DNA of 14,429 bases. Source: Alphaproteobacteria bacterium MarineAlpha3_Bin3 (GTDB taxonomy: Bacteria > Pseudomonadota > Alphaproteobacteria > Rhodospirillales > Casp-alpha2). The stretch's first letter is position 1. Each line of letters begins with the position of its first letter. The notes under the pieces were generated by a model. That model had not been told where the DNA came from and made no database searches. It saw only the letters and a list, made by a program, of their open reading frames with translations. Both the position numbers and the translations under genes were made by a program. The stretch is taken from assembly GCA_002938075.1 (NCBI GenBank), contig PTLK01000024.1:1-14429 (forward strand), written 5' to 3'. Positions 5,853 to 12,573 of the stretch are shown here, one piece after another.

Positions 5853-7076
5853 ATGCCGATGATCACCGACACCCAGGCGCTGGCCGATTTCTGCGCCCGC
5901 CTTCGATCCGCCGATTACATCACCGTCGATACCGAATTCATGCGCGAGACGACCTATTGGCCGATCCTGTGCCTGGTGCAGGTGGCCGGGCCCGACGAGG
6001 CCCGCTGCGTCGACGCGCTCACCGACAGCATCGACCTGGGACCGCTGTATGAGATTCTGGCCGACGAAAACGTGCTCAAGGTCTTCCACGCCGCCCGTCA
6101 GGACCTGGAAATTTTCTACCATCAGGCCGGGCGGCTGCCGGCACCGGTGTTCGATACCCAGGTCGCGGCCATGGTCTGCGGCTTTGGCGACTCGGTCGGC
6201 TACGAGACCCTGGTCACCAAGCTCGCCGACGCCCGCATCGACAAGGGCTCGCGCTTTACTGACTGGTCGCTCAGGCCGTTGAGCGAACGCCAAATCAAAT
6301 ACGCCATGGCCGACGTCACCCACCTGCGCCCGGCCTACGAGAAACTGGCCAGGAAACTCCACGCCAACGGCCGCGAAAGCTGGCTCAAGGAGGAAATGGC
6401 GGTGCTGACCCGTCCCGCCACCTATGACGGCGAGCCCCGCGAGGCCTTCCGCCGCATCAAGATCCGATCCGCCGACGCTAAGACTCTTGCCGTGTTGCGC
6501 GAGGTCGCGGCGTGGCGCGAATCCGAATGCCAACGCCTCGACGTGCCCCGCAACCGGGTGCTGCGCGACGAGGCGCTGGTCGAAATCGCCCACCACACGC
6601 CGGGCAACCCCGAACAGCTCGCCCGCACCCGGGGCCTCGGCGCCAGGCTGGCCAAGGGGGACCGGGGCCAACAACTCCTAAACGCGGTGAAGATGGGCCT
6701 GGCGGTACCCGAGGGCGAGCGCCCGGAACCGAAGCTGAAACCGCAACTGCCGCGCGGCATCGGGCCGGTGTCGGACCTCTTGAAGGTGTTGCTGAAAATG
6801 AAATCCGAGGACTCCGGTGTCGCTTCGAAGCTGCTGGCCTCGGCCGCCGACATCGAACTCATCGCCGCCTTCGGCGAGCAGGCCGAGGTGCGGGCGTTGA
6901 AGGGCTGGCGCCGCGAGGTGTTCGGCGACGACGCCCTCAAGCTGTGCTCGGGAGACGTCTCCATGACCATCAAGGGCAAGAAGCTGAAACTTGTGAAATC
7001 CCAAGAGGCGAGGAAGGGCGTACGGGGGAGCGGGGGTGTCCCCCGAGACCCCCAGGGCCCTGACAGGGAAAAATAA
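5853..7076 (+). CDS. rnd: ribonuclease D
   Basis: A 3'-to-5' exoribonuclease of the DEDD family that trims tRNA and other stable-RNA precursors. From the ATG at 5853 it has 407 residues. Exo I motif is DTE at 26-28, exo II has Asp84 (FHAARQDLEIF), and exo III is Y150-x3-D154 (YAMADVTHL), the DEDDy arrangement. An HRDC domain follows at roughly 205-285 (LAVLREVAAWRESECQR... LDVPRNRVLRDEAL). Upstream in-frame starts back to 5781 are possible, but homology begins at MPMITDTQALADFC; ATG 5859 is an alternative. The last ~20 residues (from about KGVRGSGG) are encoded by a G/C-run hairpin and look like a non-conserved tail. The stop TAA abuts the next gene's ATG. Confidence 0.95.
   Translation: MPMITDTQALADFCARLRSADYITVDTEFMRETTYWPILCLVQVAGPDEARCVDALTDSIDLGPLYEILADENVLKVFHAARQDLEIFYHQAGRLPAPVFDTQVAAMVCGFGDSVGYETLVTKLADARIDKGSRFTDWSLRPLSERQIKYAMADVTHLRPAYEKLARKLHANGRESWLKEEMAVLTRPATYDGEPREAFRRIKIRSADAKTLAVLREVAAWRESECQRLDVPRNRVLRDEALVEIAHHTPGNPEQLARTRGLGARLAKGDRGQQLLNAVKMGLAVPEGERPEPKLKPQLPRGIGPVSDLLKVLLKMKSEDSGVASKLLASAADIELIAAFGEQAEVRALKGWRREVFGDDALKLCSGDVSMTIKGKKLKLVKSQEARKGVRGSGGVPRDPQGPDREK
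7031..7045. repeat. G-run/C-run hairpin at the 3' end of rnd
   Basis: CGGGGG (7031-7036) and CCCCCG (7040-7045) form a six-pair stem with loop TGT, followed by AGACCCCCAGGGCCC. It falls inside the last codons of rnd. It is similar in style to short palindromic elements common in high-GC alphaproteobacteria and may explain the non-conserved protein tail. Confidence 0.5.
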
Positions 7077-7703
7077 ATGATCTTGGTCGGGCAGATGGAC
7101 TCGCCATTCCTGCGCCGGGTCGCGGTGACCATGAACTTTTACGGCATCCCCTTCGAGCGCCAGTCGCTGTCGGTATTCGCCGATCAAAAGGCGCTTGGCG
7201 CCATCAACCCCCTGGGCAAGGTGCCGGCGCTGGTGCTCGATGATGACGAGGTGCTGTTCGACAGCCAGATGATCCTCGATTACCTGGATGAAACCGCGGG
7301 CCCGGACATCTCCTTGACGCCGCCCGCCGGTGAAGACCGGCGCAAGGTGCTGCGCATCGCCACGGTGGCCCTCGGGGTGGCGGAAAAGGTGGTGGCGCTG
7401 AACATGGAAACCCGTTACCGGGCCGGAGGCACCACCGACCCCCGCCTGGTCCGGCGTTTCGAGGGCCAGGTGGGATCGGGCCTGCAATGGCTGCAGGCCG
7501 AGGCCCCAGAGCAAAATCAAGACCCCTGGTTCTTGGGCCCCGAAATGACCCAGGCCGATGTCACGGCGGCTTGCGCGCTCACCCACTCGGTTGAGAAACG
7601 CCCGGAACTCTTTCCCCCCGAAACCTACCCAGCCCTGGCAGCGCTGCGCGAACGGGCCGAGGTGCTGGAAATCTTCAAGTCCTCGCCGTTCGAGGAAGGG
7701 TGA
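7077..7703 (+). CDS. glutathione S-transferase family protein
   Basis: A 208-residue protein with the canonical two-domain GST layout, cytosolic. N-domain: the active-site loop MDSPFLRRV (Ser9 is the candidate thiolate-stabilising residue), KVPAL with cis-Pro50, and FDSQMI with Asp62-Ser63 for glutathione gamma-glutamyl binding. C-domain: all-helical from ~85, ending with FLGPEMTQADVTAACAL, the conserved N-capping/Asp region of GSTs. The ATG at 7077 directly follows the rnd stop codon, with AGGGA about ten bases upstream, so the two are very likely co-transcribed and perhaps translationally coupled. A link between RNase D and a GST is positional only. Substrate unknown; it could be a stringent-starvation-type, non-catalytic GST. 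Confidence 0.9.
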   Translation: MILVGQMDSPFLRRVAVTMNFYGIPFERQSLSVFADQKALGAINPLGKVPALVLDDDEVLFDSQMILDYLDETAGPDISLTPPAGEDRRKVLRIATVALGVAEKVVALNMETRYRAGGTTDPRLVRRFEGQVGSGLQWLQAEAPEQNQDPWFLGPEMTQADVTAACALTHSVEKRPELFPPETYPALAALRERAEVLEIFKSSPFEEG

Positions 7704-7715
7704 AACCGCCGTTGC

Positions 7716-7728
7716 ATTGAATCAATGT
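7716..7728. promoter_or_regulatory. 13-bp palindrome CATTGA-A-TCAATG
   Basis: A perfect six-pair inverted repeat around one central base, 13 bases after the GST stop codon. There is no T-tract after it, so it is more like an operator for the following small gene than a terminator. The cognate regulator is unknown. Confidence 0.35.
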
Positions 7729-7872
7729 CGATCTGCGTTGGCGAGTGGCATTTTTAGTCGCCCGATGCGTGAAAATTCCCTATGTCAATAGATAAAACTT
7801 AATGTAAAGTCGCGTTCAGGTTAGTTAGTGGGCTCGTTTTTGGGTTCACTGAATGAAAAATCGGATCGTACC

Positions 7873-8106
7873 GTGCACAGGCCTTTTTTCCGTTTATTTG
7901 CTTGCGCTTTGATCACGCTCTTGTGGGTTGGATTGCCTGCGATGGCCGGCGCTCAAAGCGCCAACGGCAAAAAACCCGATTCAAGCCTCAGCCGCCAACT
8001 TCAAGCGGATCCCGGCCGGTCGGAGACCCGCAGTTCCGTCAAGGTGACTCCCGACCGAAGTATGATTAGCTTAGCAAATATTGTTGGGACCGGGTATCTG
8101 GAATAA
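7873..8106 (+). CDS. small putative exported protein, unknown function
   Basis: A 77-residue frame from GTG 7873 (or 92 residues from GTG 7828). It begins HRPFFRLFACALITLLW and continues to GLPAMAGAQ|SA, a well-formed Sec signal peptide with a cleavage site near residue 26. That would leave a mature peptide of ~50 residues rich in Ser, Lys and Arg, without cysteines, ending NIVGTGYLE. The start is unsettled: neither GTG has a strong Shine-Dalgarno, and the shorter version gives the more typical signal peptide. The region is locally AT-rich. It is convergent with the SDR gene ending at 8126. I recognise no family; it could be lineage-specific or a relic. Confidence 0.42.
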   Translation: MHRPFFRLFACALITLLWVGLPAMAGAQSANGKKPDSSLSRQLQADPGRSETRSSVKVTPDRSMISLANIVGTGYLE

Positions 8107-8125
8107 CTGAAGGCGCTCTCCCCCC

Positions 8126-8905
8126 CTAGAACGTCCCCGGAAATCCACCACCGTCGATGAGCAGGTTCTGGCCGGTGATGTAGCCGGCCTGGGCCGAGCA
8201 GACAAAGGCGCACAGCTCGCCGAACTCGTTGGGGTCGCCGAAGCGCCCGGCCGGGTTGGCGGCGGCCTTCCGCTTCGTCATCTCCTCAACGGAGAGCCCG
8301 GCCTTCTCCGCGTTGACCTTGATGTTGGCATGCATACGCTCGGTATCGAACGGGCCGGGCAGGATGTTGTTGATGGTGACGTTGGCGGCCACGGTCTTGC
8401 GCGCCAGGCCGGCAACGAACCCGGTCAGCCCCGAGCGCGCGCCGTTGGACAGCCCCAAAATCTCGATCGGCGCCTTCACCGCCGAAGATGTGATGTTAAC
8501 GATGCGCCCGAACCGGCGCTCGATCATGCCGTCGACGGTTGCCTTGATGAGGAAGATCGCCGTCAGCATGTTGGCGTCGAGGGCCGCGATCCAGGTCTCC
8601 CGGTCCCAGTCGCGGAAGTCCCCCGGCGCCGGCCCGCCGGCGTTGTTGATCAGGATATCGGGCGCCGGGCACGCCGCCAGCACCGCCTTTTGTCCGTCTT
8701 CGGTAGTGATGTCGCAGGCCACCATCGTCACCGCGCCGCCACCCAAGGCCCTGATTTCGTCGGCCGCCTCCTCTAGCGTTTCCTCGGTCCGGGCGCAGAT
8801 GGTAACGTTGACGCCTTCGCGGGCCAGCGACAGGGCGCAGCCCTTGCCAAGCCCCTTCGATGACGCGCAGACGATGGCTTTTTTTTCCTTGATCCCCAGA
8901 TCCAT
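8126..8905 (-). CDS. SDR-family protein lacking the canonical Tyr/Lys catalytic pair
   Basis: A 259-residue short-chain dehydrogenase/reductase-fold protein. Rossmann start is VCASSKGLGKG at ~12-22 (the usual T-G-x3-G-x-G with the first glycine replaced), with NNAG at 87-90. NITSS at 137-141 supplies the catalytic-Ser position. Where FabG-type enzymes have YxxxK, this protein reads S153-N-G-A-R157, and the following SGLTGF aligns exactly with the FabG helix, so Tyr is replaced by Ser and Lys by Arg. I recall a FabG-like subgroup with this change; its activity is unclear to me. The start is ATG 8905, with AGGGAGGAAA seven bases upstream. It lies 15 bases after hdaA and is probably the last gene of that operon. 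Confidence 0.9.
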   Translation of the reverse strand: MDLGIKEKKAIVCASSKGLGKGCALSLAREGVNVTICARTEETLEEAADEIRALGGGAVTMVACDITTEDGQKAVLAACPAPDILINNAGGPAPGDFRDWDRETWIAALDANMLTAIFLIKATVDGMIERRFGRIVNITSSAVKAPIEILGLSNGARSGLTGFVAGLARKTVAANVTINNILPGPFDTERMHANIKVNAEKAGLSVEEMTKRKAAANPAGRFGDPNEFGELCAFVCSAQAGYITGQNLLIDGGGFPGTF

Positions 8906-8920
8906 TGACAGGTTTCCTCC

Positions 8921-9622
8921 CTAAAAATTATCTAAAACTCGGCGCACCAGTGGCACTGTGATGTTGCGCCGTTCCTCCAGCGCCAGGTCGGCGATGGCGC
9001 CGACCATGCGCCGGGCGGCGTCGAAGGAGCGCTCCATGCGCGTCAGCATGTACGAGATCACCTCGACATCGACCTTCAACTGGCGGTCGGTGAACTGCTT
9101 GACCAGGACGGCGGTGATCAACGCGTCGTCGGGCGCCCCGATGCCGGCCTGAACCGCCGTATTCAGCCGCGACACCAGATCGCCGAGGACGATACCCCAC
9201 CGCGTCGGCGGCTGCTTCGCGGTCAGCAGGATATGGCGGCCGGATTCCTTGACGTGGTTGTAGAGGTGCAGAAGCGGCTCTTCCAGGCCCCGGGCGACGG
9301 CCGCCTCGGCGTCCTCCAGGACACACGCCCGGGCATCGCCCATGAGCGCCGGGGCCGCCTCGTCCCCAAGCCCCCGAAGGCCTACTGGCCGGGCGCCGCT
9401 TTTTGAGCGGAAGACTTCGGCCAGATGCGTCTTGCCCGATCCGGCGGGGCCGAAAATCACCAGCGCCGGGCCCGGCCAGTCGGGCCAGGCGTCGAGCCAG
9501 CGGACGGCCTCGGCGTTGGGGGTTGCGACCAGGAAATCGTCACCGCCGAGCGCCGGGCGGTGGTCGAAATCAAGCGCCAGTTGCGAGGGGGGTGACGGGG
9601 AGGTCGATGGGGGGGCGTTCAC
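8921..9622 (-). CDS. hdaA: HdaA, DnaA-related regulatory ATPase
   Basis: A 233-residue AAA+ protein homologous to DnaA domain III without the DNA-binding domain. With the beta clamp it stimulates ATP hydrolysis by DnaA and so prevents re-initiation of replication. The N-terminal SQLALDF (13-19) is a clamp-binding motif of the kind essential in Hda. Walker A GPAGSGKTH is at 58-66. VLEDAEA (about 97-103) is the Walker-B region. SRLNTAV resembles the DnaA box-VII arginine segment. It starts with GTG at 9622, overlapping the stop of the permease gene by four bases (GTGA), with AGGA about eight bases upstream. In many alphaproteobacteria ppk and ppx follow hdaA; here an SDR gene follows instead. 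Confidence 0.9.
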   Translation of the reverse strand: MNAPPSTSPSPPSQLALDFDHRPALGGDDFLVATPNAEAVRWLDAWPDWPGPALVIFGPAGSGKTHLAEVFRSKSGARPVGLRGLGDEAAPALMGDARACVLEDAEAAVARGLEEPLLHLYNHVKESGRHILLTAKQPPTRWGIVLGDLVSRLNTAVQAGIGAPDDALITAVLVKQFTDRQLKVDVEVISYMLTRMERSFDAARRMVGAIADLALEERRNITVPLVRRVLDNF

Positions 9623-10770
9623 TTCTTTTTCCTGGCCCTGCTTTTACTTTTGGTTTTGGCCTTTGCCCGCGTTTGGCTTTTCGCCTTTGTCTTCCCCATT
9701 GGATTCCCCGGGGCCTTGCCGCCGTGGTAAAGCGGGCTTTCCAGGTACCTCGAAAGGCCGAAGCGGATCAACACGCCGATGATCGCCGCCGCCGGTATGG
9801 CCAAGAGAACGCCGGTGAATCCGAACAACGCACCACCGGCCAGCAGCGCGAAGATGATCCACACCGGATGCAGGCCGATGCGCCCGCCGACCAGCCTCGG
9901 CGTCAGCACGTAGCTTTCGGTCGTCTGGCCGATGATGAAGACCCCCGCCACCAGGCCGATGGGCAACCAGTCGGAAAACTGCGCCAGCGCGATGCCGACG
10001 CCGACGATGAGCCCGATGGCGGCGCCGAGATAGGGAATGAACGATATGGCGCCGGCGCCGATTCCGACCAGAAGCCCGGATTCCAGCCCGACGACGCTCA
10101 GGCCGAAGCCGTACCAGGCGGCCAGCACCAGGCACACGGAAGCCTGGCCGCGCACGAAACCGGCGATGGTGGTGTCGATGGCGGCGCATTGTTCGCGGAT
10201 CGTCGACGCCGCGGCCCGCGGCAGGTAGGAATCGAAGCGGGCAACGATCAGGTCCCAATCGCGGAGCAGGTAGAACGCCACCACCGGGGTGATGATGAGC
10301 AGCGACAGGACGTTGAAAACCGCCAGGCCGCCCTCCCACAGGCCGCCCAAGAGGCCGCTCATCCATTGGATGGCGGTGCCGGCGTAGTTGCCGGCCGCTT
10401 CCTTCAGGCGCTCCATCTCCGGCGCCGACAGGTCGGCCCGAAGGCGTTCCAGGAAGGGTTCGGCATAATCGCGGAAGGTGTCGATGAGGTCCGGGACGAA
10501 GGCCGCCAGGCTGACCACCTGGGCTTGGAGCAGCGGAAACAGCAACACCAGCACGCCGACGGCGACGAAGAAGAAGGCGGCGATGATAGCCGTCGTCGCC
10601 AAGGTCCTCGATAGGCCCTTTTGTTCCAGCTTGTCGGCCACTGGGTCGAGGAAATAGGCGATCGCCATGCCGGCGACGAACGGCATCAGGACGCCGGACA
10701 GCAATTGGAGGACGAACACGAAGACAGCCAGCCCGGCGATCCAGAACAGGGTTCGCTTTTCTCGGCTCAT
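9619..10770 (-). CDS. AI-2E/PerM family membrane transporter
   Basis: A 383-residue polytopic inner-membrane protein of the AI-2 exporter/PerM superfamily (the substrate is rarely known; the family includes TqsA, PerM and Na+/H+ antiporter-like members). It shows hydrophobic pairs near the N-terminus (about 8-45 and 62-85), a soluble amphipathic segment (about 95-160), and then a cluster of membrane helices with the family signatures FIPYLGAAIG and VLTPRLVGGRIGLHPVW near 235-305. The C-terminal ~35 residues are strongly basic (repeated AK/SK/TK, ending RARKKK), which is unusual and may be a cytoplasmic tail. The start is ATG 10770 with GAGGAG upstream; a longer frame runs to 10926 but overlaps the preceding gene. 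ATGA overlap with the upstream gene. Confidence 0.9.
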   Translation of the reverse strand: MSREKRTLFWIAGLAVFVFVLQLLSGVLMPFVAGMAIAYFLDPVADKLEQKGLSRTLATTAIIAAFFFVAVGVLVLLFPLLQAQVVSLAAFVPDLIDTFRDYAEPFLERLRADLSAPEMERLKEAAGNYAGTAIQWMSGLLGGLWEGGLAVFNVLSLLIITPVVAFYLLRDWDLIVARFDSYLPRAAASTIREQCAAIDTTIAGFVRGQASVCLVLAAWYGFGLSVVGLESGLLVGIGAGAISFIPYLGAAIGLIVGVGIALAQFSDWLPIGLVAGVFIIGQTTESYVLTPRLVGGRIGLHPVWIIFALLAGGALFGFTGVLLAIPAAAIIGVLIRFGLSRYLESPLYHGGKAPGNPMGKTKAKSQTRAKAKTKSKSRARKKK

Positions 10771-11330
10771 TCCGTCTCCTCTGGATTGCCGGTGTCTTCC
10801 ATGACGGCGGCGCGGTGGCTCCAGGTGATTACATAGGCGGACCCCGACCACAAGGTCGTCACGGCGACAATATAACCGATTACCCGGATCGCCGCGCCCC
10901 CGTCGAGACCATAGGCCTCGACCCAAAGCACGATAACGACGAAAACAAACTGCACGAACGTGTTGACCTTGGAAATGGTCAGCGGCTGCATGGTCAGCGA
11001 CTGGGTCACGGTTTGGAACAGAATCGCGCCGCCGAGAATCACCAGGTCACGGAATACCACCATTATCACCAACCAGGCCTCGACGTAGCCTTGGTGGCCG
11101 AGCATCAGATAAACCGAAACCAGCAGCGCCTTGTCGGCGATCGGGTCGAGAAAGGCGCCGAACACGGTTTCGGCGTCGAAGTACTTGGCGATGATGCCGT
11201 CGACGGCATCCGACAGCGCGGCAACGAAAAAGACCCAGAAGGCGGCCAGCATGAGGCCGTCGAGGATCAGCCACAAAATCACCGGAACGGAGAACAAGCG
11301 CCCGAAGGTAATCAGGTTGGGAAGGTTCAT
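10767..11330 (-). CDS. CDP-alcohol phosphatidyltransferase family protein (PgsA-like)
   Basis: A 187-residue membrane enzyme that transfers a phosphatidyl group from CDP-diacylglycerol to an alcohol, probably glycerol-3-phosphate or phosphatidylglycerol. The family signature D-x2-DG-x2-A[R]-x8-G-x3-D-x3-D is visible: Asp41, Asp44-Gly45, Ala48, then Lys49 where most members have Arg, Gly58, Asp62 and Asp66. About five to six membrane helices follow. The N-terminal NLPNLITFGRL matches the usual start of PgsA-like proteins. It begins four bases after the DUF2066 stop and overlaps the permease by four bases (ATGA), so it is firmly within the operon. Whether it is the housekeeping PgsA, a CMP-forming cardiolipin synthase or a paralogue cannot be decided here. 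Confidence 0.88.
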   Translation of the reverse strand: MNLPNLITFGRLFSVPVILWLILDGLMLAAFWVFFVAALSDAVDGIIAKYFDAETVFGAFLDPIADKALLVSVYLMLGHQGYVEAWLVIMVVFRDLVILGGAILFQTVTQSLTMQPLTISKVNTFVQFVFVVIVLWVEAYGLDGGAAIRVIGYIVAVTTLWSGSAYVITWSHRAAVMEDTGNPEETE

Positions 11331-11334
11331 CGGC

Positions 11335-12468
11335 CTAGGACTTTCCCTTCGGCTGCGCTCCGGCCAGGCCGAGCCGCCATTGTCCGCCTTCCTCGAACAG
11401 CCTCAGGTCCGATTGCTCCAAGGCCAGCGCCAACTGGTCGCGGTCGCCGATGAAATGCAGGTTGACCCGGACCTCGGACCGCGAAAGCAGCACCATTTCG
11501 GCGCGCCGGACGACGGCGACGCCGGCCAGCCGGGCGCGCACGTCGAGCCAGTCCTTGAGCCGGGTGATCGGCACCACCGCCGCGATCACGCCGGTGCGCT
11601 CGAACTGCATGATGTTGTCGCGCTTCCAGTTATCCTCGACAACGAAGGTCAATTCCTCCGCCGCCCGGGCGAGAAGGCCGCCCACGGTCTCGTTTTCTTT
11701 TTGGCTGAAGCTCATGACCTCGGTCTGTTCGCGGAGCTGCTTGCCGTAACGGGTGAAATAGACTTCCAGGACCCGCCTGGATGGGGCCGCGTCAACCCGC
11801 AGCACCCCGAAAACCACCAGCGAGTCGCTAGCCCCGTAACGCCGGGAGATGACGTTCAGCCGCTGTAGGTCCCCGTCCATGGCCTGCTCGACGCCGATGG
11901 CGGCGATGTCCTTGAGGTCGCCCAGCGGCATCAGGGTCGGCACCAGCCCCTGACGGGCCGGGCGCGCGGCCCAGGCGTCGCGCCACGGGTTCGGTTCGTC
12001 CCACAGGATCAACGCGCCGGCGTTCTGAAACACCGCCAGCACCAGCACCGGCTTGGAGACGGTTTCGGCGAAGCTAAACCCGAGGTCGTTGAGGAGCCCA
12101 CGGATTTCCTCATGCTTGAAGCGGAAATTCAGCCGCGCCAGGTAGCGCACGGCGGAGGTCTTCTCCTCAGCGACCGAAAAGTCGTTGACGTAGGCGGCGA
12201 TCTCTTCCGCCCCCAGGTCCGGCAGGCCCTGGTGTTCGATGCGCAGCGTCAACCGTTCCAGCAGCCGGCGGAAGGCCAGTTTCCGGCCTTCGATCAGGGC
12301 CAGCTCGCGGGCCTTGGTGGCGGTCTCGGCGGTGACATCGACGGCGACGTCGCGGACCTCGAAAACGTCCATCGGCTGGGCCGCCCCAGGCATGGTGGCG
12401 GAAACGGCGAACAAGGTCGCCAGGCCAGCCAGTATAAAGTGGCGGATTGAGCGCTCAATCATCAACAT
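11335..12468 (-). CDS. DUF2066 domain exported protein
   Basis: A 377-residue protein of the DUF2066 family, found next to purM in many proteobacteria and of unknown function. Residues ~3-30 form a Sec signal peptide (basic IERSIRH, hydrophobic FILAGLATLFAV, then MPGAAQ), suggesting a periplasmic location. The N-terminal part of the mature protein (FEVRDVAVDVTAETATKARELALIEGRKLAFRRLLERL in outline, ~36-73) is the conserved opening block. SKPVLVLAVFQNAGALILWDEPNPW (~138-162) is a second block. ATG at 12468 or 12462 may be the start; neither has a clear Shine-Dalgarno. It is the first gene of the minus-strand operon and divergent from purM. Confidence 0.87.
   Translation of the reverse strand: MLMIERSIRHFILAGLATLFAVSATMPGAAQPMDVFEVRDVAVDVTAETATKARELALIEGRKLAFRRLLERLTLRIEHQGLPDLGAEEIAAYVNDFSVAEEKTSAVRYLARLNFRFKHEEIRGLLNDLGFSFAETVSKPVLVLAVFQNAGALILWDEPNPWRDAWAARPARQGLVPTLMPLGDLKDIAAIGVEQAMDGDLQRLNVISRRYGASDSLVVFGVLRVDAAPSRRVLEVYFTRYGKQLREQTEVMSFSQKENETVGGLLARAAEELTFVVEDNWKRDNIMQFERTGVIAAVVPITRLKDWLDVRARLAGVAVVRRAEMVLLSRSEVRVNLHFIGDRDQLALALEQSDLRLFEEGGQWRLGLAGAQPKGKS
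12445..12460. promoter_or_regulatory. 16-bp perfect palindrome at the 5' end of the DUF2066 gene
   Basis: GATTGAGCGCTCAATC is exactly self-complementary over 16 bases. It overlaps codons 3-8 of the DUF2066 gene as called, close to the divergent purM control region. It could be an operator, an mRNA hairpin near the start codon, or coincidence in the sequence for IERSIR. Confidence 0.35.
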
Positions 12469-12573
12469 CAGCCATTACAAAACGGCATGGATACATTATC
12501 TTTACCCCCCCAGGGACTTGTCGGGGCAGCAATCTACCATAGCCCGTCCGAGGAGGAAGGTATTAGCCAAAAA
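12469..12573. promoter_or_regulatory. divergent control region between DUF2066 and purM
   Basis: About 100 bases separate the two starts, with an A/T-rich patch at 12474-12504. GATAAT on the minus strand (complement of 12494-12499) could be a -10 for the DUF2066 operon. I see no convincing -35 and no purine riboswitch-like fold. AGGAGGAAGG at 12551-12560 is the purM ribosome binding site. Confidence 0.3.

Noticed and set aside
9403..10614. Long plus-strand open frame of 403 codons opposite the permease and hdaA genes
   Set aside because: It is antisense to two clearly recognisable genes and its translation is low-complexity Arg/Gln/Asp-rich; it is a shadow.
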